Shown: positions 9,240-18,881, counted from the first letter of the stretch. The stretch is 64,000 nt of DNA from RSA9 sp036381195 (GCA_036381195.1 DASVDH010000019.1:7452-71451), one strand, 5' to 3'. Numbers and translations: made by a program. The notes: generated by a model not told the origin, from the letters alone.

Positions 9240-10493
9240 TCACCCGATCGCGCCCTTCCGCACCACCCGGAACCGCGCGACGTACTGCACCTCGAGCTCG
9301 TCGCGCAGCACGCCGTACACCACGTCGCCGTCGAACGTCATGAGCGCGAAGCTCGCCGGGAACTCGACGACGCCGAGATACCGGCCATCGGCATCGAACA
9401 CGTCCCAGCGCGGGCTGCCGGGGTCCTGGATGTTGAAGGCCGCGCCGGACTCCTTCGCCATCGCCGCAGTCTTGATCTGCTGCACCCAGATCGTGTGGCC
9501 GGGCCCGGCCTTGATGCGCGCAAGCGCGGGGTAGTAGTCGGCGAAGCTGATGCTCTGCTCGATCTGCTGCATCGCGGCCGGCGGAATGCCGGCCCGCTTC
9601 CATGCATCGCGGAAGAGCTCGAGGAAGGCTTCCCGGTCCGCTGCCGTGACGGGAGCACGCTCGAACGGCTTGCGGATCACCCGCGCCAGCGTGCCGCCCG
9701 GGCGGCGGACCTCGATCCGGTAGTCCGTGTTCACGGCCGTGATGATCGAGCCATCGGCGGCGATGTCCCACACGGGTTCCGGCTCGAACATGCGGATCTG
9801 CATCGCGCCGCCCTGCAGCCGGAACGTCTCGCCCGCGGGGATCATGGCGAGCGTGTCGCTCGAGCCGTCCATGCCGCGCGCGACGATCGGCGCCTCCGTC
9901 GAGGCCTCCGGCTGCGGCTGGCCGGGGAAGGGGAAGCGCATGAGCTGGTGCGCCACGCGCCCGTCCGGCGTCATCGCCCAGGCGACCGGGATCCCCTCCG
10001 CCATCGGGAGCGGGAAGCTGCCCGCCTCCTCGCCGCCGGCCACGAACCGGTTCATGCGCTGGAGCATGATGTCCGCGACCAGGACGGTGTCCCCCCGGGC
10101 GACGAACACGGGCCCTGCGCCGGGGCTGAACTCGCCGGGGCCCGAGCCTGCCTTTCCCACCGTGCGGAGCAGCGTGCCGTTCGCGTCGAAGACGCGGAGC
10201 GCCTGCGCCTGCTGGTCCAGCACGTAGATCCGCCCGTCCGAGTCTGCGTCGATCCCGGCAACGTTGCCGAACTGGTAGTCGGGGTCGCCCTCGGCCACGC
10301 CGATCCTCAGCTCCTCGACGACGCTCCACTGCTCGCCCGGCCGCCAAACCCCCGTCCCCGGATTCTCCACGATGACCACGCCCGCGCTGTCCCGCGTCGT
10401 CCCGGCCCACTCGCCCGAGGCGGGAGCTCCGCCGCACCCCGCGAGAGCAGTGGCAGCGGCCGCGGACAGGATCACCATCATGTGTCGCAGCAT
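9240..10493 (-). CDS. Lipoprotein with six-bladed beta-propeller (NHL/6-bladed family)
   Basis: This is a 417-residue exported lipoprotein. The ATG at 10493 is preceded by GGGAG. It gives a signal peptide MLRHMMVILSAAAATALAGC with lipobox LAGC, so upstream in-frame codons are rejected. The body shows propeller blade motifs typical of 6-bladed/NHL-like proteins: GNVAGIDADSDGRIYVLDQQAQALRVFD, GPGEFSPGAGP, and later repeats such as WDIAADGSIITA and WDVFDADGRYLG. Such proteins are abundant in Gemmatimonadota and Bacteroidota, with mostly unknown ligands. It is transcribed alone from its own promoter. An envelope binding role is inference. Confidence 0.8.
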   Translation of the reverse strand: MLRHMMVILSAAAATALAGCGGAPASGEWAGTTRDSAGVVIVENPGTGVWRPGEQWSVVEELRIGVAEGDPDYQFGNVAGIDADSDGRIYVLDQQAQALRVFDANGTLLRTVGKAGSGPGEFSPGAGPVFVARGDTVLVADIMLQRMNRFVAGGEEAGSFPLPMAEGIPVAWAMTPDGRVAHQLMRFPFPGQPQPEASTEAPIVARGMDGSSDTLAMIPAGETFRLQGGAMQIRMFEPEPVWDIAADGSIITAVNTDYRIEVRRPGGTLARVIRKPFERAPVTAADREAFLELFRDAWKRAGIPPAAMQQIEQSISFADYYPALARIKAGPGHTIWVQQIKTAAMAKESGAAFNIQDPGSPRWDVFDADGRYLGVVEFPASFALMTFDGDVVYGVLRDELEVQYVARFRVVRKGAIG

Positions 10494-10570
10494 GGGCACA
10501 CTCCCGTTCTGGAGGAAGGCGGCCGGCCCTGGACCCGGCACGGGCCCACTCCCCTCCGCCACGTGCACGC

Positions 10571-10599
10571 ATGTTACCGGGGGACAGACCCCTGCGCAA
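10571..10599 (-). promoter_or_regulatory. Promoter of the propeller lipoprotein gene
   Basis: Read on the - strand, TTGCGC (10599-10594), a 17-base spacer and TAACAT (10576-10571) form a good sigma70-type promoter about 78 bases upstream of the lipoprotein start. Confidence 0.6.
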
Positions 10600-10700
10600 C
10601 GAAACGGCCGCTGCCGCCCCGCGCATCTGCCCGGCCGCGCCGCTCCGTACGGAGCGGCATGCGTGGCGGGTTTCGCCAGCTCTGACGGGCCCGCCGGCCC

Positions 10701-10731
10701 TTCGCGCCGGCAACGAAATGCCGTATATTAG
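10701..10731 (+). promoter_or_regulatory. Candidate alaS promoter and leader hairpin
   Basis: TATATT at 10724-10729 is followed by AG and preceded, with 17 bases between, by a weak -35 TTCGCG. The predicted 5' leader of about 65 bases contains a 7-bp hairpin (10761-10767 with 10776-10782). AlaRS is autoregulated in E. coli; whether this hairpin is regulatory here is not shown. Confidence 0.5.
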
Positions 10732-10800
10732 ACGTTTCAGCGAACCAACGCCGGCGCCGCCGCCCCCGCAAGGGTGGGGGCGCCCGCCCTGCAGGTGCCC

Positions 10801-13485
10801 ATGAACTCATCCGAGATCCGCCAGCGCTTCCTCGACTACTTCGCCCGCCACGGCCATCGCGTCGTGCCGAGCTCGAGTCTCGTCCCCGCGGACGACCCGA
10901 CCCTGCTCTTCACCAACGCGGGGATGGTCCAGTTCAAGCGCGTCTTCCTGGGCGAGGAGAAGCTGCCGTTCCAGCGTGCGACGACGGCGCAGAAGTGCCT
11001 GCGCGTGAGCGGCAAGCACAACGACCTCGAGGAGGTGGGCGTCACCGCGCGCCACCACACCTTCTTCGAGATGCTGGGCAATTTCTCCTTCGGCGATTAC
11101 TTCAAGCGCGACGCGATCGCGTTCGCCTGGGAGCTGCTGACCGAGGAGTACGCGCTGCCGCGCGAGCGGCTGTGGGCGACCGTGCACTACTCGGATGACG
11201 AGGCCGCGAAGCTCTGGGAAGAGGTCGCGGGGCTGCCGCCCTCGCGCATCTTCCGGCTGGGCGACAAGGACAACTTCTGGCAGATGGGCGAGACCGGCCC
11301 CTGCGGCCCCTGCTCGGAGATCCACTTCGACCTGCGGCCTGCGGACCGGCGCGGCACGGAGCTGGGGCTCGACGAGTTCGTCGCCTGCGGGGAACGGGGC
11401 GAGTTCCTCGAGCTCTGGAACCTCGTCTTCATGCAGTTCGACCGGCGCGCGGATGGCGAGCTCGAGCCGCTGCCCGCGCCGTCCATCGACACCGGCGCCG
11501 GCCTCGAGCGGCTCGCCGCAGTGCTCCAGGGCGTGCAGTCGAACTACGAGACGGACCTGTTCACGCCGCTGATCGAGCGCGCCGTGCGCACGGTCGGCAC
11601 GCCGTTCGACCCGGCCGCGCCGACGGGCACGTCCTACCGCGTGCTCGCGGACCACGCGCGCGCCGTCGCGTTCCTGCTGGCGGACGGGGTCTTCCCCTCC
11701 AGCGAGGGGCGCGGTTACGTGCTGCGGCGCATCCTGCGCCGCGCGGTGCGACACGCGTGGCTCCTGGGCCGGCGCGAGCCGACGCTGGTGGACGTCGTGG
11801 ACGAGGTCGTTGCCCGCATGGGCGATGCGTACCCCGAGCTGCGCGAGCGACACGACCATCTCCTCGAAACCACCCGGCTCGAAGAGGAGCGCTTCCTCCA
11901 GACCATCGGCGCCGGGATGGAGCGCTTCGACGAGGTCGCGCCCGAGCTCCCGCCGCAGGAGCGCGGCGCCGTGGACGCCGGCCTGCGGCCGCGCCCCGTC
12001 ATCCAGGGCGCCGAGGCGTTCCGACTCTACGACACGTACGGCTACCCGCTGGACCTGATCGAGCTCATGGCGCGCGAGCGCGGCTACGCCGTGGACCTCG
12101 CCGGGTTCGAGGCCGCGCTCGAGGAGCAGCGCGAGCGCTCGCGGGCCGCACACCAGGCGCGTGCCGCCGGGAGCGGGGATGCATCCGCGCTCGCCGCCGG
12201 CTGGGAGGAGCTCGTCTCGGAGCCGGAGCAGCGCTTCGTGGGTTACGAGCGCACGGCGCTCGAGACGGACATCGTCGCCTACCGCCGCGAGGACGGGCGC
12301 CTCGCGCTCCAGCTCCGCGAGAACCCGTTCTACGTGGAGGCCGGCGGCCAGGTGAGTGACCGCGGCGTGGTCGAGGGCGCGGGCTGGCGCATGGTGGTGG
12401 ACGACGTGCGCCGGGTCGCCGGCCGCGTCGCCGTGCTGGGCGACGTCGAGGGCGAGTTCCCCGGCGGGCGCGCGCCGTTGCGCGTGTACGCCGCCGTCGA
12501 GCAACCCACGCGGCACGACACGGAGCGCAACCACACGGCGACGCACCTGCTGCACGCGGCGCTGCGCAAGGTGCTGGGCACGCACGTCGTGCAGCGCGGC
12601 TCGCTGGTCGCGCCGGATCGCTTGCGCTTCGACTTCTCGCACCCCCGCCCCATGACGCCGGAGGAGATCCGGCAGGTCGAGGACGAGGTCAACCGCGCGA
12701 TCCTCGCCGACGAGGACGTGTGCATCGACTTCATGGGGTACCGGGAGGCCGTGGAGCGCGGCGCCATGGCGTTGTTCGGCGAGAAGTACGGCGACGTGGT
12801 CCGCGTCATCTCGGTGCCCGGCGTGAGCGCCGAGCTGTGCGGCGGCACGCACGTCCGCCACACGGGCGAGATCGGCATGCTGCGCATCGTGAGCGAGACG
12901 GGCGTGGCCGCGGGCGTGCGCCGCATCGAGGCGGTCACGGGCCCGGCCGCGTACGCGCGCGCGGTCGAGCACGAGGACACGCTGCGCCAGGCCGCGGCCC
13001 TGCTGCGCACGTCGCCGGAGACGCTGCTCCGGCGCATCGAGCAGCTCCTCGAGGAGAGGCGCGAGCTCGAGCGCCGGCTGGAGCGCGCCCTGGCGGGTGG
13101 CGCGGCGGATCGCGTCGGTGAGCTGGTCCAGCGCGCGGTCGCGGTGGACGATACCCGCGTGGTCGCGGGCGAGGTCGAGATCGCGACGACCGATGAGCTG
13201 CGCGCGCTGGGCGACCACCTGCGCGAGCGGCTGGGCAGCGGCGTCGCCGTGCTCGCCGGCCGGCTGGACGATCGCGTCTCCCTGCTCGCCGTCTCGACGG
13301 ACGACCTGATCGGCCGCGGCGTGCGCGCGGACCGCGTGGTCCGCGAGGTCGCCGCCCTGACCGGCGGGTCGGGCGGCGGGCGGCCGCACATGGCGCAGGG
13401 CGGCGTGGGCGACCCGGCCCGGGTCAAGGATGCGCTGGCCCGTGCGCCGGAGATCGTGCGCGCCCTGATTGCGGGGCAGGCATGA
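10801..13485 (+). CDS. alaS: Alanyl-tRNA synthetase
   Basis: AlaRS charges tRNA-Ala and edits mischarged Ser/Gly-tRNA-Ala. The catalytic core carries TNAGMVQFK, VTARHHTFFEMLGNFSFGDYFK and WQMGETGPCGPCSEI. The editing domain has HTATHLLH (near 578) and CGGTHVRHTGEIG (near 679), supplying zinc ligands. The C-terminal DHHA1 part contains GGSGGGRPHMAQGG. At 894 residues it is complete. ATG 10801 gives the canonical start MNSSEIRQRFLDYF, and the in-frame ATG nine codons upstream is rejected for lack of conservation. The stop overlaps the next gene (ATGA). Confidence 0.97.
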   Translation: MNSSEIRQRFLDYFARHGHRVVPSSSLVPADDPTLLFTNAGMVQFKRVFLGEEKLPFQRATTAQKCLRVSGKHNDLEEVGVTARHHTFFEMLGNFSFGDYFKRDAIAFAWELLTEEYALPRERLWATVHYSDDEAAKLWEEVAGLPPSRIFRLGDKDNFWQMGETGPCGPCSEIHFDLRPADRRGTELGLDEFVACGERGEFLELWNLVFMQFDRRADGELEPLPAPSIDTGAGLERLAAVLQGVQSNYETDLFTPLIERAVRTVGTPFDPAAPTGTSYRVLADHARAVAFLLADGVFPSSEGRGYVLRRILRRAVRHAWLLGRREPTLVDVVDEVVARMGDAYPELRERHDHLLETTRLEEERFLQTIGAGMERFDEVAPELPPQERGAVDAGLRPRPVIQGAEAFRLYDTYGYPLDLIELMARERGYAVDLAGFEAALEEQRERSRAAHQARAAGSGDASALAAGWEELVSEPEQRFVGYERTALETDIVAYRREDGRLALQLRENPFYVEAGGQVSDRGVVEGAGWRMVVDDVRRVAGRVAVLGDVEGEFPGGRAPLRVYAAVEQPTRHDTERNHTATHLLHAALRKVLGTHVVQRGSLVAPDRLRFDFSHPRPMTPEEIRQVEDEVNRAILADEDVCIDFMGYREAVERGAMALFGEKYGDVVRVISVPGVSAELCGGTHVRHTGEIGMLRIVSETGVAAGVRRIEAVTGPAAYARAVEHEDTLRQAAALLRTSPETLLRRIEQLLEERRELERRLERALAGGAADRVGELVQRAVAVDDTRVVAGEVEIATTDELRALGDHLRERLGSGVAVLAGRLDDRVSLLAVSTDDLIGRGVRADRVVREVAALTGGSGGGRPHMAQGGVGDPARVKDALARAPEIVRALIAGQA

Positions 13486-13817
13486 CGGGGCCTGGCTCGG
13501 CCGCGCCGGCCCGGGCCTGGCTCGCCCGGCGCGAGCCGCGCGCGCCGGAGGGGCTGCTGGCGCGCATGGATGCTGCGCTGGCTGGCCGCGCCGAGCCGGA
13601 GATCCCGGAGGCGTTCGCGGGCGCCGCGTTCTCGTGCCTGCGCGCGGCGCTGGCGGGAGGCGCAGACCGCTCCGCGGCATGGGACCTGCTTGCCGCGGAC
13701 GCGCTCCTGACCTACGCGTGCGAGGCCGCCGCGGAGCAAGGGCCGGACGGGCTCGCCGCGCTCCGTCGCGTCGTGTCCCCCGAGCGTTTCATGCAGCTCC
13801 TGGCCGGAACCGAATGA
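13482..13817 (+). CDS. Uncharacterised small protein between alaS and gmhA
   Basis: This 111-residue Ala/Arg-rich, probably helical protein has no recognisable motif. It is believed real because its ATG overlaps the alaS stop and its TGA overlaps the gmhA ATG, so the reading frame fills the space exactly. No signal peptide, membrane helix or cysteine pair is visible. I do not recognise a family and propose no function. Confidence 0.55.
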   Translation: MTGPGSAAPARAWLARREPRAPEGLLARMDAALAGRAEPEIPEAFAGAAFSCLRAALAGGADRSAAWDLLAADALLTYACEAAAEQGPDGLAALRRVVSPERFMQLLAGTE

Positions 13818-14413
13818 AGAGCCCGACCGTCACTGAGATCGCCGGGCACCTCCAGACGCTGGCGTGGCTCGCGGATCGCGTGGCGCGCGAGATGGCGGGC
13901 GAGGTCGCGGAGGTTGCCGAGCTCGTGCTGCACGCGCTCGTGGGCGGCGGGAAGCTGCTCTTCTGCGGCAACGGCGGCTCGGCGGCGGACGCGCAGCACC
14001 TTGCCGCCGAGTACGTGGTCCGCTTCCGCCGCTCGCGCCTGCCGTTCGCCGCGATCGCGCTGACCACGGACACGTCCGTGCTCACTGCCGCGGCCAACGA
14101 CTTCGGGTTCGACCAGGTCTTCGCGCGCCAGGTGCTCGCGCTCGCGCGGCCCGGCGACGTGCTGTTCCTGCACTCGACCTCCGGCGAGTCGGCCAACCTG
14201 CTCGAGGCGGCGCGCGCCGCCTCGGCCGCGGGCGTCCGGACCGTGGCCCTGCTCGCGCGCGGCGGCGGCCGGCTCCGCGAACTGGTGGACCGCGCCATCG
14301 TGCTGCCGACGGACAGCGTCGCGCACGCCCAGGAGCTGCACCTTGCCATCGGCCACGCGATCTGTGAGATCGTCGAGAGCCGGCTCGCCACCGAGCCCGG
14401 CGGCGAGTACTGA
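13814..14413 (+). CDS. gmhA: Phosphoheptose (sedoheptulose-7-phosphate) isomerase, SIS domain
   Basis: GmhA converts sedoheptulose-7-phosphate to D-glycero-D-manno-heptose-7-phosphate for LPS core or glycan heptose. The 199-residue protein is a single SIS domain with FCGNGGSAADAQHLAAEYV (about 53-71), TTDTSVLTAAANDFGFDQVF, HSTSGESANLLEAA and the C-terminal HAQELHLAIGHAICEIVE containing the catalytic His/Glu pair. The length is that of GmhA rather than DiaA, which shares the fold. ATG 13814 gives the conserved N-terminus and overlaps the previous stop. A gram-negative type envelope with heptose is implied. Confidence 0.85.
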   Translation: MKSPTVTEIAGHLQTLAWLADRVAREMAGEVAEVAELVLHALVGGGKLLFCGNGGSAADAQHLAAEYVVRFRRSRLPFAAIALTTDTSVLTAAANDFGFDQVFARQVLALARPGDVLFLHSTSGESANLLEAARAASAAGVRTVALLARGGGRLRELVDRAIVLPTDSVAHAQELHLAIGHAICEIVESRLATEPGGEY

Positions 14414-14434
14414 TTGCGGGACGGAGGAGCAGCC

Positions 14435-15196
14435 GTGCTTCCGATCGACCTGAAGGGCAAGCGCGCGGTCGTCACCGGCGGATCGCGCGGCATCGGTCGT
14501 GCGACCGCGCTGCTGCTCGCCCGCGCGGGCGCGGACGTCGGGATCTCCTTCCATAGCCGGGCGGATGCCGCCCACGACACCGTCGCGGACCTGGAGCGCG
14601 TGGGCGCGCGGGCGTGGGCGGAGCAGGGCGACCTCGCGGACGTGGACGCCGCGGACCGGCTTGTCGCCCGCGCGGTGCACGAGTTCGGCGGCCTGGACAT
14701 CCTGATCGGCAACGCGGGCATCTGGCCGCCCGAGGACACGCCGATCGAACGGCTGGAGGCGGACCAGTGGCGCCGCACGCTGGCGGTCAACCTGGATGCC
14801 ATCTTCTTCACGACGCGCGCCGCCGCGCGCGTGATGGGCGCGGGCGGGCGCATCGTGCTGGTCAGCTCCACCGCGGGGCAGAGGGGCGAGGCCGGGCACG
14901 CGGATTACGCGGCCACCAAGGGCGCCGTGATCTCGTTCGTCAAGAGCATTGCGGTCGAGCTGGCGCCCCGGGGCATTACCGTGAACTGCGTGGCGCCCGG
15001 CTGGGTCGACACCGAGATGTGCGCCGTCCCGTTCGCGGGCGGCGGACGCGAGCGGATCGCGGCCGGGATCCCGCTCGGCCGCATCGCCTCGGCCGAGGAT
15101 GTGGCCGGGCCGATCGTCTTCCTGTGCTCGGATCTCGCGCGGCACATCACGGGCGAGATCCTGAACGTCAACGGGGGCTCGGTGCTCTGTGGCTGA
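14435..15196 (+). CDS. SDR family NAD(P)-dependent oxidoreductase (FabG-like)
   Basis: This classical short-chain dehydrogenase/reductase has 253 residues: cofactor loop TGGSRGIGRA (about 14-23), NAGIW, the catalytic SS-T...YAATKG (Ser, Tyr, Lys triad) and the C-terminal HITGEILNVNGG. GTG at 14435 is chosen because GGAGGAG lies at 14423-14429. A TTG at 14414 would extend it without conservation. FabG (3-oxoacyl-ACP reductase) is the closest general description. Without fab neighbours the substrate is open, and the adjacent gmhA allows a sugar-related role instead. Confidence 0.8.
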   Translation: MLPIDLKGKRAVVTGGSRGIGRATALLLARAGADVGISFHSRADAAHDTVADLERVGARAWAEQGDLADVDAADRLVARAVHEFGGLDILIGNAGIWPPEDTPIERLEADQWRRTLAVNLDAIFFTTRAAARVMGAGGRIVLVSSTAGQRGEAGHADYAATKGAVISFVKSIAVELAPRGITVNCVAPGWVDTEMCAVPFAGGGRERIAAGIPLGRIASAEDVAGPIVFLCSDLARHITGEILNVNGGSVLCG

Positions 15197-15270
15197 GGCG
15201 ACGACGGGCGGTCGCGCGGTCGTGGCGGCCCGTGCTCGGCTCGCGGGGCCCGCGTAGTCCGGTCGTGCCC

Positions 15271-16647
15271 ATGGACCTCCACCCGCCCGCCGCGGTGCGC
15301 GAGATCGCGCGGCGGCTCGAGGACGCGGGGTACGAGACCTGGGCCGTGGGTGGTGCCGTGCGCAACGCGGTCCTCGGCCTTCCCCCCGGTGACTGGGACC
15401 TCGCGACGCGCGCCCGGCCGCCGGAGGTGCGGCGCCTGTTCCGCCGCACCGTGCCGATCGGCATCGAGCACGGCACCGTCGGCGTGCTCGGCAGGGACCG
15501 CGTGCTCTACGAGGTCACGACGTTCCGCCGTGATGTCGAGACGACGGGGCGCCACGCCGTGGTCGAGTTCGCGGACTCCGTCATCGAGGACCTCGCGCGC
15601 CGCGACTTCACCTGCAACGCGCTGGCGTGGCATCCGCTGCGCGGCGAGCTGCTCGATCCCTTCTCGGGCCTCGAGGACCTGCGTGCCGGTTGGCTGCGCA
15701 CGGTCGGCGCGCCGGAGGAGCGCTTCGCCGAGGACTACCTGCGCGTGCTGCGCGCGCTGCGCTTCGCCGGGCGCTTCCGCCTCGCCATCGAGCCGCGGAC
15801 CTGGGACGCGCTGGTCGCCGCGACCCCACACCTGACCCGCCTCTCGGCGGAACGCATCCGCGAAGAGCTGTGGAAGATCCTGGCCGGTGCCTGGCGCGCT
15901 TCGGCCGCCCTCGCGCTGTACGCCGCCTCCGGCGCGCTGCGCGTGCTGTATCCCGAGCTCGATGCCGCCATCGGCCTGCGCGCCCCCGGCGCACGCCACG
16001 ATGCCTTCACCGAGAGCCTGCTGGCCGTGGATTCCCTGCCGCCCGCACGCCCGCTGCTGCGTGCCGCCGCGCTGCTCGTCGCTGCGGCGCGGGCGGCGGA
16101 CGCGGGCACGCCGCAGCCGGATCCGGAGGCCGGCGCACGGGCGGCCACGGCGGTGATGCAGCGCCTCAAGGCGTCCCGGGCGGAGACGGAGCGGGTCGCG
16201 CGGCTGGTTCGCACACACGCCGACCCGGTCCCTCTGGACGCCGGCGATCCGGCGGTCCGGCGCTGGCTCCGGCGCATCGGGGCGGACCTCGTGCGCGATC
16301 ACGCGCGGCTCGCGATCGCGTTCTGGCGCGCCCGGTCGGGTGAGGCGCGGCCCCCCGCCCCGGCGGCTGTGGGGGCCGACCCGCCGGCCCGCCTCCGCGC
16401 CCCCGCCGGCGCAGCGGCCGAGGTGCTCGAGCGCTGGCGGCGCGCGAGGGCGGTGCTGCGCAGCCGCCCGCCGCTCGCGGTCTCGGATCTCGCGATCGGG
16501 GGGCGCGAGCTGCGCGCGCTCGGATTGGCGCCGGGCCCCCGGTACGGCCGCATCCTGCGCGAGCTCCTCGAGCGCGTGACGGAACGGCCCGAGCTCAACA
16601 CGCGCGAGGCGCTGCTGAGGATCGTGCGGCAGGAGTTCGGCGCCTGA
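15271..16647 (+). CDS. cca: CCA-adding enzyme / poly(A) polymerase family nucleotidyltransferase
   Basis: This class II tRNA nucleotidyltransferase family protein has 458 residues. The head domain has GGAVRN (27-32) and the metal-binding DWD (41-43), followed by IGIEHGTVGVL, YEVTTFRRD, RRDFTCNALAWHP and LDPFSGLEDL. The neck is ERFAEDYLRVLRALRFAGRF, and the RNA-binding domain follows (RLSAERIREEL). The usual GGxVRD has Asn in place of Asp. No HD phosphohydrolase domain is present. CCA addition is the likely role, supported by the tRNA-Gln in this window not encoding CCA. ATG 15271 is preferred over GTG 15265. Confidence 0.85.
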   Translation: MDLHPPAAVREIARRLEDAGYETWAVGGAVRNAVLGLPPGDWDLATRARPPEVRRLFRRTVPIGIEHGTVGVLGRDRVLYEVTTFRRDVETTGRHAVVEFADSVIEDLARRDFTCNALAWHPLRGELLDPFSGLEDLRAGWLRTVGAPEERFAEDYLRVLRALRFAGRFRLAIEPRTWDALVAATPHLTRLSAERIREELWKILAGAWRASAALALYAASGALRVLYPELDAAIGLRAPGARHDAFTESLLAVDSLPPARPLLRAAALLVAAARAADAGTPQPDPEAGARAATAVMQRLKASRAETERVARLVRTHADPVPLDAGDPAVRRWLRRIGADLVRDHARLAIAFWRARSGEARPPAPAAVGADPPARLRAPAGAAAEVLERWRRARAVLRSRPPLAVSDLAIGGRELRALGLAPGPRYGRILRELLERVTERPELNTREALLRIVRQEFGA

Positions 16648-17369
16648 TGCAGGCCGTTCTCTTCGCGACGCTCGTCGGCCTGGCCAACTTGCTGGGTGGG
16701 CTCATGGTCGCGTTCGGCCTGCGGCGGCGCGCCGAAACGCTCGACGTGCTGGTCGCGTTCGGCGGCGGCTTCATGCTCGCCGTCGCGCTGCTCGAGATGC
16801 TGCCCGGCGCCATCGGCACGCCCGGCGCGCTCACCGCCGTGCTCGGCGGCTATCTCGCCGTGCACCTGACCCAGCACACCCTCACGCCGCACTTCCACTT
16901 CGGCGAGGAGACGCACCACGACGCCATGATCTCGCGGCGGGTCGGCGTCTGGGCGTTCGTCGGCCTCGTGCCGCACGCGTTCTTCGACGGTGTCGCCATC
17001 GCCAGCGGGTTCCTCGCCGATCGCGAGCTCGGGCTCCTCATCTTCGCGGCGGTGATCCTGCACAAGATCCCGACCGGCGTGTCCCTCGCGAGCATCATGC
17101 TGGCGAGCGGCAACTCGACCGCGCAGACCATGGCCGCCGTCGGCGCCGTGAGCGCGTGCACCGTGCTCGGCGCGCTGGCGACGCCCGCGTTCTCGTTCCT
17201 CGCCAGCTACGGCCTCGCGCTGGCCGCCGGGGTCACGATCTACGTCGCCGCCTCGAACCTGATCCCCGAGTCCCAGCGCGTGCCGGGCTGGCGCATCCCC
17301 GGGGGCGTGTTCCTCGGCGTGCTCGCATTCTACCTCGTTCGCCTGCTGCTTCCGGGAGGTCACGCATGA
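16647..17369 (+). CDS. ZIP family metal transporter
   Basis: This 240-residue inner-membrane protein has about eight hydrophobic segments. The fourth and fifth carry the ZIP metal-pore signatures HAFFDGVAIASGF and HKIPTGVSLASIML. A short histidine-rich loop (TQHTLTPHFHFGEETHHD) precedes them, which is the usual cytosolic metal-sensing loop. Zinc, or less specifically divalent iron or manganese, is the expected substrate. The ATG overlaps the cca stop by one base (TGATG) and the stop overlaps rarA, so it sits in an otherwise nucleic-acid-related operon. Confidence 0.85.
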   Translation: MQAVLFATLVGLANLLGGLMVAFGLRRRAETLDVLVAFGGGFMLAVALLEMLPGAIGTPGALTAVLGGYLAVHLTQHTLTPHFHFGEETHHDAMISRRVGVWAFVGLVPHAFFDGVAIASGFLADRELGLLIFAAVILHKIPTGVSLASIMLASGNSTAQTMAAVGAVSACTVLGALATPAFSFLASYGLALAAGVTIYVAASNLIPESQRVPGWRIPGGVFLGVLAFYLVRLLLPGGHA

Positions 17370-18745
17370 GCGAGCCCGACCTCTTCGACGGCCAGGGGCA
17401 GACTCCGCCCCCGCCGCCCGATGCGGCCGGCGATGAGCCGGCGGCAGCGGCGCCCCTCGCCGCACGCATGCGGCCTCGCTCGCTGGACGAGTTCGTCGGC
17501 CAGGAGCACGTCCTCGGGCCGGGGCGCGCGCTCCGCGAGCTGATCGAGAAGGACGCGCCCGGCAGCATCATCCTCTGGGGCCCGCCCGGCAGCGGGAAAA
17601 CGACCATCGCGCGGATCATCGCGCGGCGCACGCGCGCTGCGTTCGTCCCCTTCAGCGCGGTCACGGAGGGCGTCGCGCGCGTGCGCGAGCTGATCCGGGA
17701 AGCGGAGGCGCGCCAGCGCGCGATCGGCCGTCGCACCATCCTGTTCTGCGACGAGATCCACCGCTTCAACAAGGCGCAGCAGGACGCCTTCCTGCCGCAC
17801 GTGGAAGCGGGCACCATCTCGCTGATCGGCGCCACGACCGAGAACCCGTCGTTCGAGGTGATCGGGCCGCTGCTCAGCCGCGCGCGGGTCTTCGTGCTTT
17901 CCGCCCTCGAGCCGGCGCACATCGAGACCATCCTGCGCCGCGCGCTCGCGGACGAGGAGCGCGGGCTCGGGGGCTGGGGCCTGACCGTGGACGACGAGGC
18001 GCTGGCCCTGCTCGCCGCCGCATCCGATGGCGACGCGCGCCGCGCGCTGAACACGCTCGAGGCCGCGGCCACGCTGGTCGGCCGTGGCGGGCGGATCACG
18101 CGCGCCGCCGCGCGCGAGGCGCTGCAGCACCGGTTCTCGCGGCACGACAAGGCGGGCGAGGAGCACTACAACCTGCTCTCGGCGTACCACAAGTCGCTGC
18201 GCGGCAGCGACCCGGATGGCGCGCTCTACTGGATGGCGCGCATGATCGAGGCGGGCGAGGACCCGATGGTGCTGTTTCGGCGCGCGATCGCCATGGCGGC
18301 GGAAGACATCGGCCTGGCCGACCCCAATGCGCTCCAGTACGCCGTCGCCGCGCGCGATGCGTTCCACATGCTCGGCCCGCCCGAGGGCTACCTCGCGCTC
18401 GCCGACATGACGATCTACCTGGCGACGGCGCCCAAGTCCAATACCGGCTACCGCGCGTTGCAGGCGGCGCTCGAGGCGGCGCGCGAGACGCCTGCGGCGC
18501 CGGTGCCCCTGCACCTGCGCAACGCGCCGACGGATCTCATGCGCGAGCTGGGGTACGGAAGGGAGTACCGCTACGCGCACGACTCGCCGGAGGCGTACAT
18601 CCCGCAGGAGTACCTCCCGGAGGCGCTGCGCGGCCGCCGGTTCTACGTGCCGGGGCGCTTCGGCCGCGAGCCGGAGATCGCGGAGCGGATGGCGTTCTGG
18701 GCGCGGCTGCGCGAGCGCCAGACCGCCGGGCAGGGCGGGGAGTGA
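17366..18745 (+). CDS. rarA: Replication-associated recombination ATPase RarA/MgsA
   Basis: RarA is a clamp-loader-like AAA+ ATPase that acts at stalled replication forks. Motifs include RPRSLDEFVGQEH (about 37-49), Walker A GPPGSGKT (72-79), Walker B ILFCDEIHRFNKAQQDAFLP, sensor 1 GATTENPSFEV, and the C-terminal family blocks HYNLLSAYHKSLRGSDPDGALYW and YLATAPKSNTGYRAL. At 459 residues it is full length. The ATG at 17366 overlaps the transporter stop and has GGGAGGT at 17354-17360. The N-terminal 30 residues are a Pro/Ala-rich tail. Confidence 0.93.
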   Translation: MSEPDLFDGQGQTPPPPPDAAGDEPAAAAPLAARMRPRSLDEFVGQEHVLGPGRALRELIEKDAPGSIILWGPPGSGKTTIARIIARRTRAAFVPFSAVTEGVARVRELIREAEARQRAIGRRTILFCDEIHRFNKAQQDAFLPHVEAGTISLIGATTENPSFEVIGPLLSRARVFVLSALEPAHIETILRRALADEERGLGGWGLTVDDEALALLAAASDGDARRALNTLEAAATLVGRGGRITRAAAREALQHRFSRHDKAGEEHYNLLSAYHKSLRGSDPDGALYWMARMIEAGEDPMVLFRRAIAMAAEDIGLADPNALQYAVAARDAFHMLGPPEGYLALADMTIYLATAPKSNTGYRALQAALEAARETPAAPVPLHLRNAPTDLMRELGYGREYRYAHDSPEAYIPQEYLPEALRGRRFYVPGRFGREPEIAERMAFWARLRERQTAGQGGE

Positions 18746-18881
18746 GGCGGGCCGCGCGAGCGGGAACACAGTGAGGCGCGGGTGGGTCAGATCTCGCATC
18801 ATCGAGGGGGCCCGACCGGGAAGAGGTCGCCGCATGCGCGCCGGCGGCGGCTAGTTGACAAGGCGCGGGGCTGGAAGGCAG

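Noticed and set aside
18855..18860. TTGACA before the LEA lipoprotein
   Set aside because: No -10 occurs 16-18 bases downstream; the sequence there is GC-rich up to the ribosome-binding site.
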